DNA of 64,000 nt, taken from contig LWDH01000011.1 of NCBI GenBank assembly GCA_002083395.1, positions 1-64,000 on the forward strand. The letters run 5' to 3'. The DNA comes from Proteobacteria bacterium SG_bin4. Lineage in GTDB: Bacteria > Pseudomonadota > Gammaproteobacteria > Burkholderiales > Nitrosomonadaceae. The notes below the pieces were generated by a model. The model saw only the letters and a list, made by a program, of their open reading frames with translations. It had not been told where the DNA came from and made no database searches. Both the position numbers and the translations under genes were made by a program. Shown here one piece after another: positions 19,154 through 28,691 of the stretch. Every line of letters begins with the position of its first letter. Position 1 is the first letter of the stretch.

Positions 19154-19776
19154 TACCGGTCCTTGTAGTAGAACGGCTGTTCGGGTGTCGGCAGCTTCAT
19201 ACGCCATTCCAGTTTTTCCGAGTGCAAACTCCATTGACTCGATCCAAGCGCTTCAACTTGAAATGGCTTTGGCATACGCGTCAGATCAAGCCATATCCGT
19301 ATAGACGCAAAATAATCAGCATCCTGTTTCAACTCGGCTTTGACAGTCACCGGATATTCGCGTAATTGCCCCAATGCCTGTAAGGCTTCATTCAAAGTGT
19401 TATAGCTTTGTACGAATGAAGGGTGATTTAAATGATATTGCCGTGTCAGCGCATAGTAGCGAAGCCCCACGCGATATTTACTGCGCGCAACTTCTTCGTT
19501 CAACCAGTACCAGCGCGAATCAATCATACTGAATTTTGTTACAAAATAAAGCACGATGCCCTTTTCGAGCGCTTGTTCCAAAGTCGCATTCAGTGTAATT
19601 TCAGAGTCCAGGCTCATTTCATAACCCTTGTCGGTTGCCGCCAGACTAAAGGATCTGATATGAATGTTTTCCGCTTGAGCAACGGTCAATGGAAGCAGCA
19701 GTAACAGCATGAACAACCAGGCGAAAGGCAGCAGTCCCTCGTTCCGGCTGGTGTCAGTTTTTTTGCAGCAACGCAT
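19153..19776 (-). CDS. DUF4390 secreted/periplasmic protein
   Basis: About 207 residues with a clear N-terminal hydrophobic stretch (FAWLFMLLLLLPLTVAQA) ending in an AxA-like cleavage site before ENIHIRS. The rest is beta-rich with a conserved RWYWLNEEVA-type segment of the DUF4390 family. It lies between rsmB and ntrY, an order typical of betaproteobacteria, and overlaps both genes. That suggests it works with the NtrY sensor in the envelope, but the function is unknown. The start is uncertain: ATGs at 19776 and 19791 both lie inside rsmB and neither has a strong ribosome site. Confidence 0.8.
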   Translation of the reverse strand: MRCCKKTDTSRNEGLLPFAWLFMLLLLLPLTVAQAENIHIRSFSLAATDKGYEMSLDSEITLNATLEQALEKGIVLYFVTKFSMIDSRWYWLNEEVARSKYRVGLRYYALTRQYHLNHPSFVQSYNTLNEALQALGQLREYPVTVKAELKQDADYFASIRIWLDLTRMPKPFQVEALGSSQWSLHSEKLEWRMKLPTPEQPFYYKDR

Positions 19777-21031
19777 AGAAAAAACCATCATGTTGAATAT
19801 TCGGTAACAGTTGACCATCGTCCAAGGCTTCCTCAGTTAATGGCAATAAGCACGCATCAAGATGCGATTCAAGAAACTTCTCGATCTGCAAGGCATTCTC
19901 TTCAGTAAAAATTGAGCAAGTTACATAAAGCAACTTACCATTCTTATTTAAAATTTGCCACAAAGCATTCAAAATTGATTGCTGCGTTTTTGCAAACTTG
20001 ATCAAATCGCCCTCGCGGCGCAACCATTTAATATCCGGATGACGGCGCACCACACCGGAAGCCGAACATGGCACATCCGCCAATATCCGGTCATAGTACC
20101 GTCCATCCCACCAGTCACTGGTTTTAGCAGCATCGCCGCAAACTAAATGCTCAGCAGTCAACTGCAAACGTTCAAGATTCTGCCGCACCTGTTCCAACCT
20201 CGAAGAATCGTTATCCAGAATCGTTAGCAACACATTGGCCGATTCCAGCAAATGCATACTTTTCCCTCCGGGCGCAGCACAAGCATCCAGAACCCTCATC
20301 CCATCTTTAACATCCAGAAACGGCGCCGCTAACTGTGCGCCGGCATCTTGAACACTGACCCAGCCTTTCGTGAAACCGGGTAATAGCTCCACCGCTAGCG
20401 GCTGCTCCAATTGCAAAGTATTCGAACCAAGCCATCGGGCTTGAATCGCATTCTCCGCCAAGAGCTTGCGATAATCCGCTAGCGGAATTTTGCGCTGATT
20501 AACTCTTAAGGTCATGGGCGGACGTTGATTGCTTGCTTCCAGAATCGCCTGAAAATGATGCGGATATTGCTGACGTAATTTGTCGACCCACCATCGCGGA
20601 TGCGAATAACGTCCGAAATCTTCAGCCGCTGCTTGTACCACGATGCTTTCTTGGTACCGGATAAAATTACGCAGCACTGCATTCACCAACCCTTGCATTC
20701 CTTTTCCACCAGCCAAATGCCGTGACGCCGATACCGCCTGGTCAACGATAGCATAGGGTTGGGCTTTGCTGTAGCGCAATTGATATAAGCTTACCAATAG
20801 CAGATGAGCCAGATTCTTATGATGAAGCGGTTTCTTTAGTAAACGATTCAGAATGGCTTCCAGTTGCCCATAAAATCGCAATACCCCATAACTGAAATCC
20901 TGTATGGCACCTTTTTCTTGCTTGGATAGCGCCGGATCAGCGCGCCAGAGGTGTGTCAAAACTTCGGTCAAACTAGCGCCGGCCAGTACTTTACCTACTA
21001 CAGATGCTGCAGCCAGTTGTGTTTTAATCAT
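19754..21031 (-). CDS. rsmB: 16S rRNA m5C967 methyltransferase RsmB
   Basis: 425 residues: an N-terminal NusB-like RNA-binding domain (about 1-140) and a C-terminal SAM methyltransferase with DACAAPGGKS, the PC motif in LADVPCSASGVVRRHPDIKW, and the catalytic Cys in VTCSIFTEEN. It methylates C967 of 16S rRNA. The ATG at 21031 overlaps the fmt stop by 8 bp and gives the family N-terminus MIKTQLAAASVV; an upstream in-frame start at 21070 lies deep in fmt and is less likely. Confidence 0.94.
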   Translation of the reverse strand: MIKTQLAAASVVGKVLAGASLTEVLTHLWRADPALSKQEKGAIQDFSYGVLRFYGQLEAILNRLLKKPLHHKNLAHLLLVSLYQLRYSKAQPYAIVDQAVSASRHLAGGKGMQGLVNAVLRNFIRYQESIVVQAAAEDFGRYSHPRWWVDKLRQQYPHHFQAILEASNQRPPMTLRVNQRKIPLADYRKLLAENAIQARWLGSNTLQLEQPLAVELLPGFTKGWVSVQDAGAQLAAPFLDVKDGMRVLDACAAPGGKSMHLLESANVLLTILDNDSSRLEQVRQNLERLQLTAEHLVCGDAAKTSDWWDGRYYDRILADVPCSASGVVRRHPDIKWLRREGDLIKFAKTQQSILNALWQILNKNGKLLYVTCSIFTEENALQIEKFLESHLDACLLPLTEEALDDGQLLPNIQHDGFFYALLQKN

Positions 21032-21980
21032 GTGCAGATGCGGAATTACCGCTAGCCTCCAGAAACTCACCGGGAATTACCTGATTACCGGCCAGAAAGT
21101 CTGCTGCGGTCATTCTTTTGCCGCCGGATTTTTGCATCACTTCTATCCGCAGTGAGCCCGAACCACAAGCCACCAGGATTCCATTCGCGCCGAATGCGAC
21201 AATCTCACCTGGTTTACCTGCTCCTTCATGCGTTGCTGAGGCTTGCCAGATTTTCAACAAATTGTTCCGGAAAAAAGAATAAGCACCGGGACTCGGATTA
21301 AATGCGCGCACCATTCGATCAATTTGCTGCGCGGTCATCCGCCAATCGATCTCTGCCTCGGATTTGGTAATTTTAGCGGCATAGCTCGCTTGCTCCCCAT
21401 TTTGAGGAATAGGTATCAACTGGGATTGTTGCAGCAACCGCAACGCTTCAACGATACTCTCCCCCCCCAGCAAACTGAGTTTGTCGTGTAACGACTGGGT
21501 AGTGTCGTCCGGTGCAATTGCAATCGTGCGTTTCAACAGCATATCGCCGGTATCCAATCCGGCATCCATTTGCATAATAGTAATGCCGGTCTCATGATCG
21601 CCCGCTAAAATAGCGCGCTGGATCGGCGCAGCGCCTCGCCACCGCGGCAATAGGGACGCATGAATATTCAAGCAACCGAATCGGGGAATAGCAAGAATCG
21701 CTGGCGGTAAAATCAATCCATACGCCGCTACTACCATGACGTCTGCATTCAACGATTGCAATTGCGTTTGTGCATCGGCGTTCTTGAGCGATGCCGGTTG
21801 CAATATTGGAAGATGTTGTTGCTGCGCGAGCAGTTTGACAGCACTCGCAGTCATTTGCATGCCTCTACCCGCAGGCCGATCGGGTTGAGTGAGTACCATC
21901 ACAATATTATGACCGGCCTGTATCAGCGCCTCCAATGCCGTCGCTGCAAATGCGGGAGTGCCAGCAAAGATGATTTTCAT
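21024..21980 (-). CDS. fmt: Methionyl-tRNA formyltransferase
   Basis: 318 residues: an N-terminal formyltransferase domain starting KIIFAGTPAFAATALEAL and holding the folate-site motif HASLLPRWRGAAPIQRA, then a C-terminal tRNA-binding domain. It formylates initiator Met-tRNA with 10-formyl-tetrahydrofolate. Its natural partner def lies 114 bp upstream on the same strand, and rsmB overlaps its end. Confidence 0.96.
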   Translation of the reverse strand: MKIIFAGTPAFAATALEALIQAGHNIVMVLTQPDRPAGRGMQMTASAVKLLAQQQHLPILQPASLKNADAQTQLQSLNADVMVVAAYGLILPPAILAIPRFGCLNIHASLLPRWRGAAPIQRAILAGDHETGITIMQMDAGLDTGDMLLKRTIAIAPDDTTQSLHDKLSLLGGESIVEALRLLQQSQLIPIPQNGEQASYAAKITKSEAEIDWRMTAQQIDRMVRAFNPSPGAYSFFRNNLLKIWQASATHEGAGKPGEIVAFGANGILVACGSGSLRIEVMQKSGGKRMTAADFLAGNQVIPGEFLEASGNSASAHD

Positions 21981-22094
21981 ATTTATGGAAAATAACTTGA
22001 TAACGTGATAGCCGGGATTGAGTTGTTAGCGCAGAAATTGACAATCCCAGCCACTTCCAACGTAAAAACTTCGATTTTTTCTGTGAATCACATA

Positions 22095-22598
22095 TTACAT
22101 AGTACTACGCTGTTTTTTCTTCAACTTCGCGAGTGTTCGAGTTTGCTTCAGTTTCGACCAATATTCAACAAACACTTTTCCTTCCAAATGATCCATTTCA
22201 TGCTGAATACAAACTGCCAGCAGACCATCGGCTTCCAAAACGAACGATTCGTTTTGCGCGTTCAAAGCTCTGACTGTCACTGATTCTGCGCGATTCACTT
22301 TGCCATAAATCCCCGGAACCGACAAACAACCCTCCTCATAGTCTGAAAAGCCGCTGCTTGCAATAATTTCAGGATTAATGAACACCATTAACTGATCTCT
22401 GGTATCGGAAACATCTATCACAATGACACGCTCATGCACATCGACTTGTGTAGCCGCTAGCCCTATACCCGGCGCAGCATACATTGTCTCCGCCATATCA
22501 TGAATCAATGCGCGCGTTTTGTCGGTTATTTGATCAACGGGAAGCGCTTTTTTATGCAGCCTTTCATCCGGATATTGTAATATTTTAAGAATAGCCAT
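22095..22598 (-). CDS. def: Peptide deformylase
   Basis: 167 residues with the three deformylase motifs in order: GIGLAATQ, EEGCLSVPG and QHEMDH (HExxH-type metal site). It removes the formyl group from nascent proteins, using Fe2+ in vivo. First gene of the leftward def-fmt-rsmB-DUF4390-ntrY-ntrX unit and divergent from the LysM gene, with a 96-bp shared promoter region. Confidence 0.96.
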   Translation of the reverse strand: MAILKILQYPDERLHKKALPVDQITDKTRALIHDMAETMYAAPGIGLAATQVDVHERVIVIDVSDTRDQLMVFINPEIIASSGFSDYEEGCLSVPGIYGKVNRAESVTVRALNAQNESFVLEADGLLAVCIQHEMDHLEGKVFVEYWSKLKQTRTLAKLKKKQRSTM

Positions 22599-22694
22599 AA
22601 AAAATTGTATAGTTTAGTAAACTCAGTTACCGATTTAGACCGTATCATTTGCAGGTTATTCTGTACCCTTACCAACCAGTCACCGGGATCATCC

Positions 22695-23735
22695 ATGCAA
22701 AAGCTTATTATAGCTACGATTTTTCTTCTAAACTCGCTTAATATCGCTACTGCAAGCGCGAATGATAACAATAACATTCTGCGCAGCGACTCACCCAGCC
22801 GCTATGTCGTTGTGCCTGGCGATACGCTTTGGAGCATCGCCTCAAAGTTTCTGAATGATCCCTGGCGTTGGCCCGAGGTCTGGGGTTTTAATCGTGAGCA
22901 AGTAAAAAATCCGCACAAAATATATCCTGGCGACGTCATTCTCTTAGAAAAAACACGCCTGGGCACCCGTCTAAGGCTGGCGGGAGACGAAGAAGGAATC
23001 AGGACTGTAAAACTTTCTCCCAAAGTACGTGACGAGCAGTCAAGTACAGCGGCAATCCCAAGTATCCCGGCCACTGCCATAGAACCTTTTTTAAGACAGC
23101 CGCTGGTCATAGAAAAAGACAGTCTGGCCAACGCGCCGTACGTATTGAGTTCCAGTGAAGGCCGTTTTGTGTTAACGATGGGTAGTAAAGCCTATATCCA
23201 TGGCCTTCCTAAAGACAAAGGCATGACCTGGCAAATTTTCCGCCCCGGAAAAGCGTTAAAAGACCCCGATCAGAAAGGCCTGATTCTGGGTTATGAAGCA
23301 ATCTATTTGGGAAATGCCAAAGTCGATGTGTTCGACACGATCAGTACGATGACGATTACACGCGCAGCGGAAGAAATTCTGAAAGGCGACCGCCTGGTTC
23401 CGTCACCCGATACTCTATACAACAATTATGCGCCGCACGCGCCCGACTTCCCAGTTAAGGGAAGAATTATTTCGGTATACGGCGGCGTTACCGAAATCGG
23501 GCGCGGTGACATCGTTACTCTTAACAAAGGCGAGGCGGACGGTTTGGAAATGGGACATGTACTCGCCATCTACCGCAGAAGCCAGGTAAAATCACTTAAA
23601 GGTGAAATGCTCCAATTGCCGGATGAGAGAGCCGGATTGGTTTTTGTTTTCCGCGTCTTTGAAAAAGTCGCTTACGCCCTGGTTGTACAAAGCACGCAAC
23701 CCATCCGGACGCTCGATGCTGTCAGAACACCCTGA
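22695..23735 (+). CDS. Secreted LysM-domain protein
   Basis: 346 residues. A signal peptide of about 22 residues (QKLIIATIFLLNSLN then ATASA) is followed by a LysM domain (YVVVPGDTLWSIASKFLNDP to YPGDVILLE), which binds peptidoglycan. The remaining 250 residues are a beta-rich region found in the LysM proteins placed beside dprA in many betaproteobacteria. The ATG at 22695 was chosen because the signal peptide begins there; an in-frame start at 22605 would bury it. Translation of dprA starts 8 bp after the stop. Confidence 0.88.
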   Translation: MQKLIIATIFLLNSLNIATASANDNNNILRSDSPSRYVVVPGDTLWSIASKFLNDPWRWPEVWGFNREQVKNPHKIYPGDVILLEKTRLGTRLRLAGDEEGIRTVKLSPKVRDEQSSTAAIPSIPATAIEPFLRQPLVIEKDSLANAPYVLSSSEGRFVLTMGSKAYIHGLPKDKGMTWQIFRPGKALKDPDQKGLILGYEAIYLGNAKVDVFDTISTMTITRAAEEILKGDRLVPSPDTLYNNYAPHAPDFPVKGRIISVYGGVTEIGRGDIVTLNKGEADGLEMGHVLAIYRRSQVKSLKGEMLQLPDERAGLVFVFRVFEKVAYALVVQSTQPIRTLDAVRTP

Positions 23736-23743
23736 AGTTGCTC

Positions 23744-24847
23744 ATGATGAAACAAGCAACAGATATCGAATCATGGTTAAGTCTGACTCTGATTGACGGA
23801 TTGGGCGGAGAATCCATCCGGCGGCTCCTGGTTGCTTTCGGTAACCCTGCTGCAATACTGTCGGCGCCTATCATCGGGTTGGAACGCTTTGTAAAAAAAA
23901 ACATCGCCGCACGCATCAAGCAAGGTGCTGATCGCGACAAAATCAACCATACCCTGAAATGGCTGGAAGACCCGGCTAATGCAATCATTACCCTTGCCGA
24001 TACGGATTATCCGGCACAATTACTGAATATTGCCGACCCGCCCCCCTTGCTGTACTTTAAAGGCAAACGTGAATTATTGCAGCTCCCTGCTTTAGCCGTC
24101 GTGGGAAGCCGTAATGCAACACCACAGGGGTTATTGAACGCGGAAGCTTTTTCTGAAGCGAGCAGCAACGCCGGTCTATGCATTATCAGCGGCATGGCTT
24201 TAGGCATCGATACCGCCGCCCATCACGGCGGTTTACGCGGCGCGGCTGCCAGCATCGCTATCGTCGGTACCGGATTGGATATTGTGTACCCGGCAAAAAA
24301 CCACCCGCTCGCTCACAGATTAGCAAAAGAGGGAGCATTGATCTCAGAGTTTCCCTTGGGAACTCCCGCGATCGGCAGGAATTTTCCGCGGCGTAACCGT
24401 ATCATCAGCGGCATCAGTCAAGGTTGCCTCGTGGTCGAAGCGGCTTTACAAAGCGGATCTTTGATTACAGCGCGCCAGGCCTTGGAACAAGGCCGGGAAG
24501 TAATGGCCATCCCCGGATCCATTCACTCGCCACTTTCGAAAGGATGTCATGCATTAATTAAACAAGGCGCGAAACTGGTTGAAAATACCCAAGACATTCT
24601 GGATGAATTAAATTTTTTGCCATTGATCCACCATCGAAACAACATCGGTAGAAAAGAAATTGTTCCGGCAGAATCGTCTGAGGATACGGTATTACTTGAA
24701 TACCTCGGTTATGATACCGTTGACATCGACACTTTATGCGCGCGTAGCGGCTTGACTGCGGAAGTCGTATCAGCCATGCTATTAACACTTGAGCTTGATG
24801 GCCGGGTTAGCAGTTTACCGGGAGGATGCTATCAGCGGATTCAATGA
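23744..24847 (+). CDS. dprA: DNA-processing protein DprA
   Basis: About 367 residues: an N-terminal helix-hairpin-like region, a Rossmann-type core (GSRNATPQGL, ISGMALGIDTAAH, GTGLDIVYP, FPRRNRIISG, EAALQSGSLITARQALEQGREVMAIPG given here in pieces of one domain), and a C-terminal winged-helix (DTLCARSGLTAEVVSAMLL). It loads RecA on incoming single-stranded DNA during natural transformation. The start is one of two adjacent ATGs (23744 or 23747). It follows the LysM gene closely and precedes smg. Confidence 0.94.
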   Translation: MMKQATDIESWLSLTLIDGLGGESIRRLLVAFGNPAAILSAPIIGLERFVKKNIAARIKQGADRDKINHTLKWLEDPANAIITLADTDYPAQLLNIADPPPLLYFKGKRELLQLPALAVVGSRNATPQGLLNAEAFSEASSNAGLCIISGMALGIDTAAHHGGLRGAAASIAIVGTGLDIVYPAKNHPLAHRLAKEGALISEFPLGTPAIGRNFPRRNRIISGISQGCLVVEAALQSGSLITARQALEQGREVMAIPGSIHSPLSKGCHALIKQGAKLVENTQDILDELNFLPLIHHRNNIGRKEIVPAESSEDTVLLEYLGYDTVDIDTLCARSGLTAEVVSAMLLTLELDGRVSSLPGGCYQRIQ

Positions 24848-24908
24848 TAACTACTGACAACTCGCTGCATTTATTTGGAAAAACTCCAGCAATCTACAAA
24901 GTACTATT

Positions 24909-25367
24909 ATGTTCGACATACTTGTTTATTTATTTGAGAATTATTTTGATTCAGGAAGTTATCCTGATTCCGCCACATTAACGCGGAAACTAGCCATGGC
25001 TGGATTCGCCGACGAAGATATCAGCGAAACCTTGAACTGGCTCTCAGAACTGGAACGCCACGATATCGGCAATTATCCTGCGAGTTTTGCCGAGAACGAT
25101 TCGTTCCGTTGCTACACAGAGTATGAAATGGAGCGGATTGACACGGAAGGGCGTGGATTCATCTTTTTCCTTGAGCAAGCCGGCATTATCAATCCGTTGC
25201 AGCGGGAATTATTGATTGATCGGGTGTTGGCGATGAATGAGGATTCTTCCAGTCTGGAAAAAATTAAACTGATTGTTTTAACTGAATTGTGGATTCAAAA
25301 TCAGCTCACAGACGATGCAATTTTGGAGAAATTATTGATTGTAAGCGATTCTCATTACCGGCACTAA
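24909..25367 (+). CDS. smg: Smg family protein (DUF494)
   Basis: 152 residues matching the Smg/DUF494 family: MFDILVYLFENYF at the start, LTRKLAMAGFADEDISETLNWL, and the acidic ending with LIDRVLAMNEDSSSLEKIKL. A small cytosolic protein of unknown function, classically found next to dprA and topoisomerase genes, as here. Confidence 0.92.
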   Translation: MFDILVYLFENYFDSGSYPDSATLTRKLAMAGFADEDISETLNWLSELERHDIGNYPASFAENDSFRCYTEYEMERIDTEGRGFIFFLEQAGIINPLQRELLIDRVLAMNEDSSSLEKIKLIVLTELWIQNQLTDDAILEKLLIVSDSHYRH

Positions 25368-25379
25368 GTAGCCGGAAGA

Positions 25380-25408
25380 CTACCCGCGCCATTCATAATG
25401 GCGAGTAG
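25380..25408 (+). terminator. Hairpin after smg, weak terminator candidate
   Basis: CGCCATT (25387-25393) and AATGGCG (25397-25403) form a 7-bp stem with a CAT loop, and CTAC/GTAG outside can add pairing. There is no T-run, so intrinsic termination is doubtful. Confidence 0.3.
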
Positions 25409-25527
25409 AGTTAGCGATGCATCGACTTAGAGCATGCTTGCAACTTTGAACAGAAACGCTTATCTACCCGCAACATCCGATCGTTACAGCGGATCAAGAT
25501 TAGTAAACATTTTTCTCCAGATCATTC

Positions 25528-28044
25528 ATGGGCAAATCATTAATTATTGCTGAAAAACCTTCTGTTGCAGCGGATATTGCAAAGGCGCTGGGTGGTTTCA
25601 CCAAACATACGGATTACTTCGAAAATGATCACTATGTCGTATCTTCGGCGATCGGGCACTTGCTCGAATTAGCCATTCCTGAGGAATTCGAAGTCAAGCG
25701 CGGTAAATGGAGTTTTGCAAATCTCCCTGTCATACCGCCCCATTTCGCCTTAAGTCCGATCGAAAAAACATCTTCCCGCTTGGCGCTGTTAAATAAACTG
25801 ATTAAACGCAAAGATGTGGATGTGCTGATTAACGCTTGCGACGCGGGACGTGAAGGGGAGCTGATTTTTTACTATATCTTGCGCCATGCCGGGTCCAACA
25901 AGCCTGTCAAACGATTATGGTTGCAATCAATGACACCGGATGCGATTCGTGAAGAGTTTACCAAATTATTAGATAACACTGCCGTTCAATCACTGGCAGA
26001 GGCCGCCGTTAGCCGTTCTGAGTCGGACTGGTTAGTCGGAATTAACGGTACACGCGCCATGACCGCTTTTAATTCCCAGGAAGGCGGATTTCATAAAACC
26101 ACGGTTGGTCGCGTACAAACCCCGACGCTGGCAATCCTTGTAGAACGTGAAGAAAAAATCAAGAAATTCCAGCCGCAAAAATACTGGGAAGTCCATGCTA
26201 CTTTTGCAACAGCGAGCGACCAATACGCAGGCAGATGGTTTGACGAGAAATTCAATAAGAATGCCAGCAATCAAGAGCTGAAACCCGAACGGCTATGGGA
26301 ACAACCCAGGGCGGAGTCCATTCGCGACAAATGCTTGGGAAAACCGGGAATAGTCAGCGAGGAAAGCAAACCCAGCAAAGAAATATGTCCTTTACTTTAC
26401 GACCTGACAAGCTTGCAACGAGAGGCTAACAGCCGCTTTGGTTTTTCCGCCAAAACAACGCTTGGACTAGCGCAGGCTCTATACGAAAAACATAAAGTAT
26501 TGACATATCCACGGACAGATTCACGCGCGCTGCCGGAAGATTATATCGCTACCGTCAAAGATATCCTGCAAAGCCTTAAAGATACGGACTATGGAAAGTT
26601 TTCCCGGCAGATTCTCGATTCCAATTGGGTAATTCCCAATAAGCGGATCTTCAATAACAGCAAGATCTCCGATCACTTCGCGATTATTCCGACGGCATTG
26701 ACTTCAGCCAAGTTGAACGAAGCGGAAGCAAAACTCTATGATTTGGTCATGAAACGCTTTCTGGCTATTTTCTTTCCCGCTGCCGAGTATCTGATTACGA
26801 CACGGATCACGCGAGTGGAAACGGAGCCTTTCAAAACCGAAGGAAAAGTGCTGGTCAATCCCGGTTGGCAAGCGGTGTATGGAAAAATGGCCAAATCCGA
26901 TGAACAGGAAGAAACTGTTTCACTGGTTGCGATAAAACCGGGGGAAACCGTAGCCACCGAAGACATCACGATTGCCGACCACCAAACCCGTCCCCCCGCA
27001 CGTTTTACTGAAGCCACATTGCTTTCGGCCATGGAGGGCGCGGGAAAATTTGTTGAAGACGAAGAATTGCGCGCGGCTATGAGCGCCAAAGGGCTGGGAA
27101 CCCCGGCTACACGCGCCGCCATTATCGAAGGGCTGGTCTTGGAAAACTACATCCAACGCGAAGGCCGTGAACTACATCCAACAGCTAAAGCCTTTTCGCT
27201 CATCACGTTGCTGCGCGGCTTGAAGATCCCGGAATTGATCTCTCCCGAATTAACCGGAAATTGGGAATTTCAGTTGCGCCAAATTGAGCAAGGTCAATTG
27301 AAACGCAGCTCATTCATGGACAAAATTGCTGAGATGACCCGGCATATTGTAGAACAGGCCAAAAGCCATCGCGGCGAGACCATATCGGGAGATTTCGCGA
27401 TATTGAAAACACCCTGCCCGAAATGTGGCGGCAATGTTCACGAAACCTATAAAAAATTCCAATGCCAATCCTGTGATTTTGCGCTTTGGAAAATACTGGC
27501 AGGCCACCAATTCGAGGTTGCTGAAATGGAAACTCTGATCACCGAACATGCAGTGGGACCGCTTCAAGGTTTCCGGAGCAAAATGGGGCAACCGTTTAAC
27601 GCAATTATCCGGTTGACCGATAATTTTGAAATGAAGTTTGATTTTGGTAATGAAGATGAGAATCAGGAAGCAATCGACTTCAGCAATCAAGTTTCCTTAG
27701 GAAAATGCCCCAAATGCGGTCACGCGGTTTATGAACATGGATTGCATTATGTTTGTGAAAAAGCAGTGGGTGCAAACAAAACCTGCAGCTTTAAAACCGG
27801 AAAGATTATTTTGGAGCGCCCCATCGAACGCGAGCAGATATCAAAACTATTGGAAACAGGAAAAACCGATTTATTGACACGATTCATTTCCAAAAAAGGC
27901 CGCCCTTTTTCTGCGTATCTGATCAGAGCCGCGGATGGAAAAATTGGATTTGAATTTGAACCGAGAACTCCCAAAAAAACGATGGATACCAAATCCAAAA
28001 CGAAGACTTCAAAAACCAAGACTGCACGCAAAACCGCGACTTAA
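25528..28044 (+). CDS. topB: DNA topoisomerase III (type IA, TopB-like)
   Basis: 838 residues. An N-terminal Toprim domain (SLIIAEKPSVAADIAKALGG, then DAGREGELIF) leads to the type IA core, with the catalytic tyrosine at 327 in YPRTDSR. Near the C-terminus are topoisomerase zinc-ribbon-like modules with paired cysteines (CPKCGG...CQSCDF; CPKCGH...C...C), and the protein ends in a Lys/Thr-rich basic tail. It relaxes and decatenates DNA by single-strand passage. The order lysM-dprA-smg-topB is conserved in betaproteobacteria. The spacing of 160 bp after smg allows its own promoter. Confidence 0.92.
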   Translation: MGKSLIIAEKPSVAADIAKALGGFTKHTDYFENDHYVVSSAIGHLLELAIPEEFEVKRGKWSFANLPVIPPHFALSPIEKTSSRLALLNKLIKRKDVDVLINACDAGREGELIFYYILRHAGSNKPVKRLWLQSMTPDAIREEFTKLLDNTAVQSLAEAAVSRSESDWLVGINGTRAMTAFNSQEGGFHKTTVGRVQTPTLAILVEREEKIKKFQPQKYWEVHATFATASDQYAGRWFDEKFNKNASNQELKPERLWEQPRAESIRDKCLGKPGIVSEESKPSKEICPLLYDLTSLQREANSRFGFSAKTTLGLAQALYEKHKVLTYPRTDSRALPEDYIATVKDILQSLKDTDYGKFSRQILDSNWVIPNKRIFNNSKISDHFAIIPTALTSAKLNEAEAKLYDLVMKRFLAIFFPAAEYLITTRITRVETEPFKTEGKVLVNPGWQAVYGKMAKSDEQEETVSLVAIKPGETVATEDITIADHQTRPPARFTEATLLSAMEGAGKFVEDEELRAAMSAKGLGTPATRAAIIEGLVLENYIQREGRELHPTAKAFSLITLLRGLKIPELISPELTGNWEFQLRQIEQGQLKRSSFMDKIAEMTRHIVEQAKSHRGETISGDFAILKTPCPKCGGNVHETYKKFQCQSCDFALWKILAGHQFEVAEMETLITEHAVGPLQGFRSKMGQPFNAIIRLTDNFEMKFDFGNEDENQEAIDFSNQVSLGKCPKCGHAVYEHGLHYVCEKAVGANKTCSFKTGKIILERPIEREQISKLLETGKTDLLTRFISKKGRPFSAYLIRAADGKIGFEFEPRTPKKTMDTKSKTKTSKTKTARKTAT

Positions 28045-28160
28045 TCTAGAAACCAGGATGATTGCTTTTGGTTTATTGCCATCCTTGGCTGTTTGCGGCA
28101 ATAACCGGGAGCAATCAAACAAATCTTCCCGATCATTGCCATTCTATCCCAAATACATCA

Positions 28161-28406
28161 CTAACTATAGAATTTAAGGATGTATTTGATAACGCCGCTC
28201 GAACCCATAATAATCATGATTAGCCCGCCAACAATTGCAGCACCTTCTACGATAATAGAAAAAAAAGCGCGCGCCGCATTATCAAATTCTTCTTCTCCTT
28301 GGGCATTTCTCCGGTCCTCTCTGCGCTGTTTTACCCATAATTGCAACCAGATCGCAACCGGAATAACCAGCAAAGAGAACATTAAAGCAATTTCTGCATC
28401 TTCCAT
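28161..28406 (-). CDS. Small two-helix membrane protein, hypothetical
   Basis: 81 residues: a transmembrane helix (IALMFSLLVIPVAIWLQLWV), a charged cytosolic loop rich in Arg/Glu (KQRREDRRNAQGEEEF), and a second helix (VEGAAIVGGLIMIIMG). A stop close behind and a ribosome site (AAAGAGGTTAATG) in front support it as real. I do not recognise a family. It sits alone between topB and aroA on the opposite strand. Confidence 0.6.
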   Translation of the reverse strand: MEDAEIALMFSLLVIPVAIWLQLWVKQRREDRRNAQGEEEFDNAARAFFSIIVEGAAIVGGLIMIIMGSSGVIKYILKFYS

Positions 28407-28691
28407 TCATTAACCTCTTTTACAATTAACTATTTTTAAAAACTTATGGTTACATACGCCAGTAACGAGCCGCACATGACATCGCCAGACTCATACTAAC
28501 CCGTTCACTTATCGCTTATCGATCATCAAAAATCAATGATGATAGATTACCTTAAACTGCATCGTCTAATAAAGATTTTTTCCCCGGCTTCGAATGATCC
28601 CCGCAAAATTACGTTTTTGATACGCCAATAAAATTGCGCTAAAAATATTCTTTATGGGATATCATCTACCAATTTCAACATTCAAGACACT
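28407..28691. other. Divergent intergenic region upstream of aroA
   Basis: 285 bp, AT-rich, without a supported gene. It must contain the aroA promoter and the promoter of the small membrane protein. No hexamer pair is good enough to name. Confidence 0.5.
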